DNA from: JAJDFU01 sp964595955 | GTDB taxonomy: Bacteria; Bacteroidota; Bacteroidia; Chitinophagales; Saprospiraceae | Assembly: GCA_964595955.1 (NCBI GenBank) | Contig: CAZQSF010000026.1 | Span: 1-43,782 of the forward strand | Length of the DNA stretch: 43,782 nt | Direction: 5' to 3' | Shown here: positions 1 to 7,551 of the stretch, one piece after another | How positions within the stretch are numbered: position 1 is the first letter of the stretch | Layout: each line of letters opens with the position of its first letter | The notes under the pieces: model-generated | Told to the model about the DNA's origin: nothing | The model's input: only the letters and a program-made list of their open reading frames with translations | Database searches by the model: none | Made by a program: the position numbers and the translations under genes

Positions 1-2
1 AC

Positions 3-470
3 GGATTCTTCGTCGAAGAATCGGCTTCGGATACCACCCGGGGCCGCCTGTTCTACTCCGGCAATAACCTGATCAAATTCCAGAATTCAGATAACCGCAT
101 CCAACTGCCTCTGGTGCATCTGACCGAACTTTTGCTCATACGCGCCGAATGCCTGGCGGAAACCGGCGGCGACCTGGATCAGGCCCGGGCCGACCTCACG
201 CAGATCCTTGTCCGCTCCGGGCAGCCCGCCATTGCCGCTGCCAGCGGAGCCAACGAGATCATCCGGATTGCTCGCAAAGAGCGCCGTTTCGAGCTGGTGG
301 GTGAAGGAAACCGCTTTCACGAACTCAAGCGCATTGCCGTATTGGAAGACCCGGATCTCATAATTCGGGCCGCCCCCTGGGATTGTCCGGGCATGATTTG
401 CCAATTTCCCGACAATGAGCTGGCCGGCAACCCCAATCTGACCCCAAACCAGGAAGGAGGTTGCGATTAA
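3..470 (+). CDS. susD: SusD/RagB family outer-membrane nutrient-binding lipoprotein, C-terminal part
   Basis: Only the last 155 codons are inside the window; the open frame runs in from the left edge, so the N-terminus, lipobox and TPR part are missing. The visible part has the usual SusD C-terminal features: a helix with LLIRAECLAE, then ARADLTQILVRSG, then the segment IIRIARKERRFELVGEGNRF with the conserved ER(R)FEL..EG..F..LKR pattern, and a tail ending in CQFPDNE..GNPNL...GGC. SusD proteins cap a SusC TonB-dependent transporter and bind glycans at the cell surface; a susC gene is expected just left of the window. The genes that follow, including a GH13 enzyme, suggest an alpha-glucan substrate. 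Family assignment is firm; substrate is inferred. Confidence 0.9.
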   Translation, partial: GFFVEESASDTTRGRLFYSGNNLIKFQNSDNRIQLPLVHLTELLLIRAECLAETGGDLDQARADLTQILVRSGQPAIAAASGANEIIRIARKERRFELVGEGNRFHELKRIAVLEDPDLIIRAAPWDCPGMICQFPDNELAGNPNLTPNQEGGCD

Positions 471-500
471 TTCTTTTATTTTGTATCAAACCGCTTTACA

Positions 501-1013
501 ATGAATCCACTACGCATAATTTCATCCTACGGTCTTCTACTCGGTGCAGTCGTCGCGCTGCTTGCAGGCTGTACCCAAAACGACTACAACGACCTGGCTC
601 CTCCGCCTTCCAAAATCGAGGGAATCAACGGCTCCTGGACGATCGAGAAGGTAGAGCAGGTTGAACTCACCAAACGTTCCGGCGGATTTGACATCCGCTA
701 CGATGTATCTGAAATTATGATCGGTGATACGCCCATGTCCATCGCTTTCGATTCGGAAAGTCAGACCTACACGGTCAGTGCCGGAAGCACGGTGCACAAC
801 CTGGGCGACAGCGGCAGCTGGAGTTTTGACGATCCCCAGTTTCCCACTCAACTGACCTTCAGCACCAATGAAGGCTCCACCATCACAGCGGAACTGCAGC
901 GAACGGTTCGGCCGGTGGACAACGTACTCCAGTTTGAATTTGCCCGAAACTGTGCGAATGTAGAGCAGGCCGAGTTTGGCTATGAGTACACCTTCAATCG
1001 CGATATTCAGTAA
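501..1013 (+). CDS. Small secreted lipoprotein of the Sus-like locus, function unknown
   Basis: A 170-residue protein with a lipoprotein signal: a hydrophobic stretch at about residues 8-23 ending in the lipobox LLAGC, with the acylated cysteine at residue 24. The mature part starts with a short linker rich in Pro and is predicted by eye to be mostly beta strands (SWTIEKVEQVEL, SIAFDSESQTYTVSAGS, GSWSFDDPQFPTQLTFST). The pattern 'G.W.I..VEQ' after a short linker resembles the lipocalin-like DUF5004-type lipoproteins often encoded in SusCD loci, but I cannot confirm that. It starts 30 bp after susD and is followed 26 bp later by the next gene, so all three are probably one transcript. It probably sits in the outer membrane with the SusCD complex. 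Confidence 0.75.
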   Translation: MNPLRIISSYGLLLGAVVALLAGCTQNDYNDLAPPPSKIEGINGSWTIEKVEQVELTKRSGGFDIRYDVSEIMIGDTPMSIAFDSESQTYTVSAGSTVHNLGDSGSWSFDDPQFPTQLTFSTNEGSTITAELQRTVRPVDNVLQFEFARNCANVEQAEFGYEYTFNRDIQ

Positions 1014-1039
1014 TAAACCCTTCCAAATCGAAGAAAAGC

Positions 1040-1948
1040 ATGAAACGATATACCTCTTTTTTCCTTTTCCTGGCCGGCCTGCTGCTTCTGAGTAGCGAAA
1101 TGGCCGGTCAGGCCGCCTGGATCGAACCGGGTGGCGACGCCTTTAACCCCGATGCTGAAGCGACGATCTACGTCGACCTGGAAAAAACGTCCAACGACTT
1201 CGGCATTATCGAGGCCGCGCAAAACGGGCAGGCTATGTTTATCTGGACCTGGCAGCCCAAGGAGCACCCGGCAGGGCACCCCTTGGCCAACGGCATCGGT
1301 TCCCAGGCGTGGAAAAACTCCAACGACGCCCTCATGATGACCAAGGAGGATGCGTTGGGTCCTTATGTGTACAGCTATACTCTGGTCCCCACTCAGTTTT
1401 ACGAGGTGGATGCAGCCACCGTATACAACAACGACTTCGAATTCCTGGTCAAACCCAAGGACGGAGGCGGCTTCGGCGACCCGGACATTAAGACCGAAGA
1501 CCTGAAAGTAGAAGTAGCCCCCCCCGGATTGGCCAAGGTATTCACCATACCGGTGGGCACGCTTTCCGGCGATACTGCCGTCCTGGCTTCTACGCCTGAT
1601 GAGGTATTCACCATTCGCTACGATCAGGCTCAGGAGGAAGCACCCAGCCTGATAGATGCCACCGAATTTTTCGTGTACCTCCGCGGCGAAGGCAGCGACG
1701 GCAATCAGTATCAGGTGGCTCCCAACCTGAATGCCGTGGACGAAACGCCCGAACTCCGGATGACCGCTCAGGGACAGCGGGTCTATACCTTGTCATTTAT
1801 CCCGAACCGCTTCTACAAGGATGTTCCTCCGGGGGTTGACATTGTATTCATGCGGTATCAGATCGTGAAGAAAGGTTTTTCCAGTACGGCTGATGTCGTG
1901 GCCGACGGCACCAAGAACGAGTTCCGCTACACCTTCTCCTGTGAGTAG
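1040..1948 (+). CDS. Secreted protein with two tandem beta-sandwich-like modules, in SusE position
   Basis: A 302-residue protein with an N-terminal signal peptide (residues 1-24, ending ..SSEMAGQ). No enzymatic motif is visible. The mature part appears to contain two related modules, about residues 26-160 and 186-300. Each has a hydrophobic strand followed by a Tyr-rich strand and an F/Y pair: PYVYSYTLVPTQFYE at 108-122 and QRVYTLSFIPNRFYK at 246-260, each followed by a strand of the form F.F.VKPKDG or MRYQIVKKG. The N-terminal domain of the GH13 enzyme encoded next to it (residues about 25-162) has the same order of elements, which suggests a shared glycan-associated module. The gene is the third of the susD operon, the position where SusE/SusF-like surface binding proteins usually lie. 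Binding of glycan is an inference. Confidence 0.7.
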   Translation: MKRYTSFFLFLAGLLLLSSEMAGQAAWIEPGGDAFNPDAEATIYVDLEKTSNDFGIIEAAQNGQAMFIWTWQPKEHPAGHPLANGIGSQAWKNSNDALMMTKEDALGPYVYSYTLVPTQFYEVDAATVYNNDFEFLVKPKDGGGFGDPDIKTEDLKVEVAPPGLAKVFTIPVGTLSGDTAVLASTPDEVFTIRYDQAQEEAPSLIDATEFFVYLRGEGSDGNQYQVAPNLNAVDETPELRMTAQGQRVYTLSFIPNRFYKDVPPGVDIVFMRYQIVKKGFSSTADVVADGTKNEFRYTFSCE

Positions 1949-1968
1949 GTTGCCGAAAAAAACATCGC

Positions 1969-2009
1969 AAAAAAAACCCCGGCAGTCCCTACAACTGCCG
2001 GGGTTTTTT
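1969..2009. terminator. Bidirectional intrinsic terminator between convergent genes
   Basis: A perfect 9-bp stem, CCCCGGCAG at 1977-1985 pairing with CTGCCGGGG at 1995-2003, with a 9-nt loop. It is flanked by eight A at 1969-1976 on one side and six T at 2004-2009 on the other, so it can end the susD operon on the plus strand and the GH13 gene (stop at 2035) on the minus strand. Confidence 0.9.
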
Positions 2010-2034
2010 CTCTGGCCTGTGGCTTTCCCTTTTT

Positions 2035-4905
2035 TTAGGGCACCACTATGCGCTGGGTCCACAATCCGTCTTCCAGCACCACTTGCAGCAAATAGATGCC
2101 GGTGGGAAGATCGGCATTCCCATTCAGTGTCGTGATGGAATAGCCCTCCGGAAGATAGCCACTGTACAATTCGGCCATCCATTGCCCGCTGAGGTTGAGC
2201 AGGCGCACCTCCGCCTGGCTGCCGCGCCGCAGATTGAGTTCCAGGTTGAGCTGACCGGCTGAAACCGGATTGGGAAAGACCGAGGCTTCGTACAGGCTGC
2301 CTGGCTGGGTATGCACCGAAGTGGGCAGCCGGGCTTCGCCAATGTAGACATCGGTATAGAGCCGGTATTCTCCGGGGGCCATCTCCAGGCGGGCGTTCAC
2401 ATCCGCTACCAGAATGCTGTCGCCCGAATAGTACTCGTACCACCAGCCGGTATGCTGAAAGTTGGGGTCGAGCTGGCTGGTAGCCACATTGGCATTGCCG
2501 ATAATACAAACGTTCATGTCCGGGTGGTTGAGCCGGATTCGCTTCCAGGCGCTCTGATCCACGTCCAGCTCGAAGTCGTCGGTCTGAAAGACCGGATAGG
2601 TTTCCCGCAGCTCGATCAGGTTGCGAAAGGTCTCGTACACGCGCTGCCGGCGGACGTCCTGCTGGTAATTCCAGCGGATGGGCTTGGGCGCCAGCTTACA
2701 GAGGTCGTCGCCCGGGATGATCTGCCCGTCGCACCAGAAGATCGTCACATCGTAGCCGAGTTCGCCGAACTGCCAGATCATTTTGGGGCCCGGCACCGGG
2801 AAGAAAAAGTTGGCAGCCAGCTCCATGCGCTGCAAAGCCGTACCCAGATCCCGGATATCGTAGCTGCCGTCACCGTTGCTGTTCCCGAATTCGAGGTTCT
2901 TGTACATGAGCCGCTCCTCGTCGTGGCTCTCCATATAGCCCACCAGATGGGGCACATCCCAGCCCCGGTTTTGATAGGAGATCCCGCCCAGATCGGAATT
3001 GTTGTAGCCCATGGTGAATTGATTGTAGGGGTCCGTCATCTTGCCCCAGGTCATCATGCCGTACTCGGCCAATTCCTTCTCCTCTTCATTCGCCGCAAAG
3101 TGCTCCAGGATGACGTAGGCTTCCGGGTCGGCGGCCCAGATCACATCGGCCATGCGCTTGAGGATGGCGATGCGGGAAGCATCGTAGGCAAAAGCATCGA
3201 AGCTGCCGCCCACATTTTGCGTGAAGCCTTTGGAGAGGTCCATGCGATAACCGTCTACCCGGTATTCTTCCAGCCAGTAGGTGACCACCCGGTCCAGCCA
3301 GGCCCGGGTCGCCGGGCTCTCGTGATTGACGTCGAAAAAGACGTTGAAGTCGTGGGTTGGCTGTTGGTTGAGCCAGGGATTGTCAGGGCGGGGCTGAAAG
3401 GCCACCGGATCCCAGTAGAGCTGCGCCAATGGGCTCAACTCGTGCACGTGATTGTACACCACATCCAGGATGACGGCCATACCCCGAGCGTGGCAGGCAT
3501 CCACCACGGCCTTGAAGGCATCCGGCGTACCGTAGTATTTGTCCAGGGCCATGTGAAAGGTAGGATCGTAGCCCCAGCTCAGGTTGGCCCGGAACTCGGA
3601 TACGGGCATAAACTCGATGGCGTTGATGCCCAGGCGATCCAAATAATCCAGCGTGTCCAGGAGGGTCTGGTAGTTTTGGGCGGCGATGAAATCCCGCATG
3701 TGCAATTCGTAGACGACCAGATCTTCCTTGGCAGGCTTCTCAAAATCCGTGACCTGCCAGTCGAAAGCCGGCTTGCCCGGCTGAAGCAGAGAGACGATGC
3801 CGCTTGTTTTCCCCGCCGGATAGGGCGGCAGATCCGGAAAATTCGCTTCCGGAATGAAGCCGTCATTGGCCGGATCTAGGATGAGTTCGCTGAAGGGATC
3901 CGCGACCCGCAGTTCGCCATCCACCCAGTATTGGTAGGCGTAATTTCGACCGGGCTCGAGCACCGGCAGGTCCAGCCAGAACAATGAGTCGTCGATGGAT
4001 CGGTTCATGAAATAGGCAGCCCGTGGGGCCCAATTGTTGAAATCGCCCAATAGGTAAACTTCCTCCTTTCCGGGCGCCATGAGCATCAGGCGCACCGTAC
4101 TGTCAGTGAGATAGGTAGCCCCCAATTCCGTGCCTGCGGGCGGATCGATCACGTTCACAGCGGGGGGTATGCTGTAGTAAAATGTATCGCGTGCGGTCGC
4201 CCCATCCGCTGCGGCCTCGACGACTACCTCATGGTCGCCGTCCTCGAGAACGGCAATCGCGTGCTGCAGGCTTTCACCGCTGTCCTGGGCGATGAGCAGG
4301 CCATTGTCAAAAAGACGAATTGCCGCTTCTATCGAGCTGGTCGCCGTCACGGAAATGGTATCGTTTAAGGCTGCGATGAGGTTGCCCTGCGGCGCGGTAA
4401 ACTGAGCGATCAGCCCGGCATCGGGCGGGAATACCTCTACAAAAATATCGCCGCCTTCAGCAGTCTTCCCCTCGAGGCTGCCATTCTGATTTCGAAATAC
4501 GAACGCCATTTGAACAATGGTCTCATCGTCCGGAATGCTCGCGTTGGCATTGTTGTTGGATTCATACCACTCGCTCAAACTAGGTGCAAGGGTGATCTGA
4601 TAGCGATCCGAAGTTCCTATCCGGTTCATGCGCACCCGTGCATCGTCGGTAGCCCAATTCCCCACGATGTATTGCCAGCTGCCCGGGCCGCCGTTTTCCG
4701 TGATAAGCCCGGTATGGGCATAGACCGGCGTGCCGGGCGGCAAGCCGGCCAGCTGGGCATTGCCCTGACTGGCATCAAAGGTTATGGTGACCGGCTCATT
4801 GGGTTTCGGAAAAGGCGGATCCGTGGTTACAATTTGGCCGGTCGCTAGGCCTCCAAAACCCAGAAAAAGTAGCAAACTGAAAAGTGATAAAATAGAATAG
4901 TGCAT
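2035..4905 (-). CDS. Secreted GH13 alpha-amylase family enzyme with type IX sorting domain
   Basis: A 956-residue secreted glycoside hydrolase. Signal peptide at residues 1-23. Residues about 25-162 form an N-terminal module resembling those in the neighbouring SusE-position protein; about 165-250 is an Ig-like segment; about 258-345 looks like a CBM48-type domain (VYLLGDFNNW at 283-292). The catalytic barrel starts near residue 395 and shows all four GH13 regions: DVVYNH at 481-486, GYRMDLSKG at 552-560 with the nucleophile Asp556, the acid/base Glu601 in VILEHF, and ESHDEE at 659-664 with Asp662. The C-terminus from about residue 880 (VFPNPV, then LLNLSGQ, ending in GIYLLQV..TQRIVVP) is a type IX secretion sorting domain, so the protein is exported to the surface or medium. 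It probably attacks starch, glycogen or a related alpha-glucan and feeds the SusCD system; exact specificity (amylase, neopullulanase, branching type) cannot be read from the sequence. Confidence 0.92.
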   Translation of the reverse strand: MHYSILSLFSLLLFLGFGGLATGQIVTTDPPFPKPNEPVTITFDASQGNAQLAGLPPGTPVYAHTGLITENGGPGSWQYIVGNWATDDARVRMNRIGTSDRYQITLAPSLSEWYESNNNANASIPDDETIVQMAFVFRNQNGSLEGKTAEGGDIFVEVFPPDAGLIAQFTAPQGNLIAALNDTISVTATSSIEAAIRLFDNGLLIAQDSGESLQHAIAVLEDGDHEVVVEAAADGATARDTFYYSIPPAVNVIDPPAGTELGATYLTDSTVRLMLMAPGKEEVYLLGDFNNWAPRAAYFMNRSIDDSLFWLDLPVLEPGRNYAYQYWVDGELRVADPFSELILDPANDGFIPEANFPDLPPYPAGKTSGIVSLLQPGKPAFDWQVTDFEKPAKEDLVVYELHMRDFIAAQNYQTLLDTLDYLDRLGINAIEFMPVSEFRANLSWGYDPTFHMALDKYYGTPDAFKAVVDACHARGMAVILDVVYNHVHELSPLAQLYWDPVAFQPRPDNPWLNQQPTHDFNVFFDVNHESPATRAWLDRVVTYWLEEYRVDGYRMDLSKGFTQNVGGSFDAFAYDASRIAILKRMADVIWAADPEAYVILEHFAANEEEKELAEYGMMTWGKMTDPYNQFTMGYNNSDLGGISYQNRGWDVPHLVGYMESHDEERLMYKNLEFGNSNGDGSYDIRDLGTALQRMELAANFFFPVPGPKMIWQFGELGYDVTIFWCDGQIIPGDDLCKLAPKPIRWNYQQDVRRQRVYETFRNLIELRETYPVFQTDDFELDVDQSAWKRIRLNHPDMNVCIIGNANVATSQLDPNFQHTGWWYEYYSGDSILVADVNARLEMAPGEYRLYTDVYIGEARLPTSVHTQPGSLYEASVFPNPVSAGQLNLELNLRRGSQAEVRLLNLSGQWMAELYSGYLPEGYSITTLNGNADLPTGIYLLQVVLEDGLWTQRIVVP

Positions 4906-4936
4906 GCAGAGCTATTTAGGGAACGATTCAAAACAG

Positions 4937-4968
4937 AAAAAGCAACCCGGTTGCCCAGGTTGCTTTTT
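4937..4968 (-). terminator. Intrinsic terminator of the triple-module secreted protein gene
   Basis: A perfect 11-bp inverted repeat: AAAAAGCAACC at 4937-4947 pairs with GGTTGCTTTTT at 4958-4968 across a 10-nt loop. On the minus strand it follows the stop codon at 4997 by about 28 bp, and the A-rich arm gives a U-tract in that transcript. It lies only 31 bp upstream of the GH13 start codon at 4905, so some read-through, or a promoter overlapping the hairpin, must drive that gene. Confidence 0.8.
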
Positions 4969-4996
4969 CTTGAACGATATGCCGAAAAGGCAGTAG

Positions 4997-6433
4997 TTAT
5001 CGAACAATCATTTTCAGCGTCAGCTGGCCTCCTGCCTCATCGCGCAGGTTTACCAGGTAGAGGCCGCTGGACAGACTGCCTCTGTCAATGAGGACCTGCT
5101 CAGCGCGAACATTGTTCATAGTCCGCACTACCCGACCCATCATGTCCGTAATGGTCACCATGTAGGGCTTGGCATCGGGGTTGGAAAACTCCAGCACCGT
5201 GCGGTTGGTGAAGGGGTTGGGATACAGGCGGTACGATTCGATGGCGGTCGTATTCGTCACGCTGCTGATTCCGTTGACTACGGGCGCGTTGTCGATGTCT
5301 TCTTGCGTGTAGTCCGTAAACTGATCACAAGAGTTGTATACGAAAGCAATGACCGTATCCTGGGCTAGGTCGACGACCAGCTCGCGGTTAGAACCGCCTA
5401 CTCCGTTGTCGATACCGCAGCCACCGGCGATGAAGTCGTTCATTTCCTCATCGGCATCTCCCGTGCCATTGATGAACTTGTAGGCATACGAGCCGGTAAA
5501 CATATTTTCGACTTTACCGGAGTAGATTCCATTGCCGTCCTCATCCGTCAATTCCCAGGTATCTTTCACCCAGGCAGGAAACTGAACGGTACCCGCCACG
5601 TGCAGGCCTTCGTTGCTTACGATCTCGTTGCGCATATCCACCAGGAAGGTCACGGTGAGCGGGTCGCCGAGGTCGGGGCAGGCCTGATCACAGGTGCCGA
5701 AGCAGACCGGTGCCAGGGTGGTATCGGAATCGCCCAGTTCTACGAAGCGGTTGCCGCCTTGGTTGCAGTCACCAGGCACACCTTCGTCGTAGCCCCAGTC
5801 GTCGCCATACAGAAACTTGTAGCCAAAGCTGGATCCGGCATCGGCTTCAGCCGTTACGGTGAAAATGCCGTCGCCGTCGTCGTCGGTCATCACGGTCTCA
5901 CCGGGAGTCCAGCCCTGGAAAGCACCGGCCACGCTGACAATATCGTTGTTGGGGTCGCCGTAGCGAAGGGCCATGTTGGTCATATCCACCTGGAAGGTGA
6001 CATTTACTTTGGGGATGACCACGCCGCAAGCGGAACACTTGCTGTAGCAGAAGGATTCGGTCTTATCGCCGTCTACCACGATCTCGCGGTTTCCGTTACC
6101 GGGGCCGCAATCGCCGGAAATGTTCTCGCTGCCGAAAGACCAGTCGTTGCCGAGTACATACTTGTATTCGTAAGTGCCGGCCGGGAGGGTGTAGGTAACG
6201 GACCAGATGTTGTTGCCCTGGTCAGCCATGGGAGACTCCGAAGGGGTCCATTCGCCCGACAGCCCTGCTTCATCCTGGAAGTTTCCTGCAACGTGCATAC
6301 CCGAAGCGTCGATGGTGCCTCCATCGTTGATGAAGTCCGTCATGTCAACTTCGAAGGTAATGGTGTGGTCTTGCGCGGTGGCGACAAGCCCTACACTCAG
6401 AAAAAGAGAAAGAAAAAAGTAGAATCGTTTCAT
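4997..6433 (-). CDS. Secreted protein with three repeated carbohydrate-binding-like modules and type IX sorting domain
   Basis: A 478-residue protein: signal peptide at residues 1-21 (..GLVATAQ), three repeated modules at about 23-133, 144-247 and 260-370, a linker, and a type IX sorting domain from about 401 (YRLYPNPFTN ... GLYLVNLRDE ... MIVR). Each module begins with the same strand (TITFEVDMT, VNVTFQVDMT, LTVTFLVDMR), has a G.YEYKY/GYKFLYG/AYKFING strand, a Gly-Asp/Gly-Cys loop (GDCG, GDCN, GGCG), an NR.(L/I/V) strand, and ends near another cysteine (CYSKC, CFGTC, NSC), so disulfides are likely. The shape resembles the starch-binding or CBM20/CBM48-like domains found beside amylases in Bacteroidota. 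It lies just upstream of the GH13 gene on the same strand and probably binds the same glucan at the surface. Binding function is inferred. Confidence 0.8.
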   Translation of the reverse strand: MKRFYFFLSLFLSVGLVATAQDHTITFEVDMTDFINDGGTIDASGMHVAGNFQDEAGLSGEWTPSESPMADQGNNIWSVTYTLPAGTYEYKYVLGNDWSFGSENISGDCGPGNGNREIVVDGDKTESFCYSKCSACGVVIPKVNVTFQVDMTNMALRYGDPNNDIVSVAGAFQGWTPGETVMTDDDGDGIFTVTAEADAGSSFGYKFLYGDDWGYDEGVPGDCNQGGNRFVELGDSDTTLAPVCFGTCDQACPDLGDPLTVTFLVDMRNEIVSNEGLHVAGTVQFPAWVKDTWELTDEDGNGIYSGKVENMFTGSYAYKFINGTGDADEEMNDFIAGGCGIDNGVGGSNRELVVDLAQDTVIAFVYNSCDQFTDYTQEDIDNAPVVNGISSVTNTTAIESYRLYPNPFTNRTVLEFSNPDAKPYMVTITDMMGRVVRTMNNVRAEQVLIDRGSLSSGLYLVNLRDEAGGQLTLKMIVR

Positions 6434-6691
6434 AAGTACGCTAAATTTGGTAGAGAGTTGATGTTAATAATCATCCCAAAGCCGCTTGTGAGCCTGGAAT
6501 TTTTGAAAAAAGAGTTAGTGCCCAACTTTTGGAAGATGGCTATTTGGTAATACTTGGCAGGCCTTGGAAATAACGAAATTTTCACAGCAACGGGAAAATT
6601 TTTTTCGAAAAATGTTGGCTACTTGGCATTTGGCCCAGACGGGCTCCCTCGCCAACCAACTTCCTGAAAGCCAGCCGGAAGTTCCGGTCGA

Positions 6692-7333
6692 TCAGTAGTC
6701 GAAATCCTGGTTTTCGGTATCCCGGTCCGGCAGGGAATCCAGGTCGATGTACGAGTCGTCTGTTTCGTAGTCATCGCTTTCTTCTGCATCGCGAAAATCA
6801 TCGCCGACCCCGGCCAGGCTATCCAGTTCCCGGGGGCTCTTTTCATCCCGGGCGTTCGGATTCGATTTTCGAATCACCCGGCTGATGATCTGTTTTTCTT
6901 TTTTGACGTAGGGGTTTTTGGGGCGTTTTTCTTCTTTCTTTTCCGAGGTCTTCAGGTATTCTTCCGATTTGGCAGCCAGGCTTTTCGTGGTCGTGGGAAC
7001 AGCCAGCAACCGCCTCTTGTCGATGAGTTCGCCGGTCACTGCACAGATGCCGTAGGATTTGTTGCGGATTCGTATGAGTGCATTATCCAGGTCCTGAAGA
7101 TACCGCCGTTGCCGGATGGCCATGTTGTTGAGCATTTCGACATCTGCGCCCATGCTGCTGTCGTCTACCCAATCGCCCCCGTGCTCGTCACTGCTGTTTT
7201 CGGTGATATCCAAGATCTGCTGGGTGAGGTCTTCGAGCTGCTCCCGGGCATTCTCCATTTTCTTCTCGATCAAGGCCTTGAATTCGGCCAACTCAGCATC
7301 CGAATATCTTGTGGTTTGTTTTGGGTTTGCCAT
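6692..7333 (-). CDS. TraR/DksA-like transcriptional regulator lacking most zinc cysteines
   Basis: A 213-residue protein. Residues about 10-90 are two long helices of the coiled-coil type (FKALIEKKMENAREQLEDLTQQI), with an acidic DSSMGADVEML segment at the tip. The globular motif follows: SYGICAVTGELIDKRRLLAVP, where DksA proteins have a C4 zinc finger. Here only the first cysteine remains; the second is Thr and the two distal ones are absent, as in many Bacteroidota DksA-like proteins. The C-terminal third is a basic stretch (KKEEKRPKNPYVKKEKQ) followed by a strongly acidic, low-complexity tail. Such proteins bind the RNA polymerase secondary channel and act with ppGpp; whether this one does is inference. 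It is divergent from the ATP-grasp operon, with a 218-bp intergenic region. Confidence 0.8.
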   Translation of the reverse strand: MANPKQTTRYSDAELAEFKALIEKKMENAREQLEDLTQQILDITENSSDEHGGDWVDDSSMGADVEMLNNMAIRQRRYLQDLDNALIRIRNKSYGICAVTGELIDKRRLLAVPTTTKSLAAKSEEYLKTSEKKEEKRPKNPYVKKEKQIISRVIRKSNPNARDEKSPRELDSLAGVGDDFRDAEESDDYETDDSYIDLDSLPDRDTENQDFDY

Positions 7334-7513
7334 GGGTTATTTTTTGGTTTCGCATGCCCGATCCATGGATCGTTTGCACCTGCGGATTGCGGGCCGTGGA
7401 TGATTTGTAGCAATATTAGCAAAAGAAAGAGTATCGAAAACCTGATTTTTATCAGCATCAAGTATTTTTCTTGCCGGCTACCCAAAACCTGTCCCAAATG
7501 AGAAAAAAAAGGG

Positions 7514-7544
7514 TTTTATCTGCCGCGAGAAGCCGTTAGCTTGC
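7514..7544 (+). promoter_or_regulatory. Candidate promoter of the ATP-grasp operon
   Basis: TTTT at 7514-7517, 19 bp, then TAGCTTGC at 7537-7544. This is close to the Bacteroidota consensus TTTG-(about 19)-TAnnTTTG. The start site would fall near 7549, giving almost no leader for the ATG at 7552 and a short leader for the second in-frame ATG at 7567. Match is imperfect. Confidence 0.35.
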
Positions 7545-7551
7545 ACCTCAA

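Noticed and set aside
2311..3879. 522-codon plus-strand open frame inside the GH13 gene.
   Set aside because: The minus strand shows all four GH13 motifs in order; the plus-strand product is low-complexity (rich in His, Val, Gly) without any family signal.
6675..6687. Palindrome CCGGAA-G-TTCCGG just after the DksA-like gene.
   Set aside because: The one-base centre cannot form a proper hairpin loop and no U-tract follows, so it is not a terminator; an operator at a gene's 3' end is unlikely.
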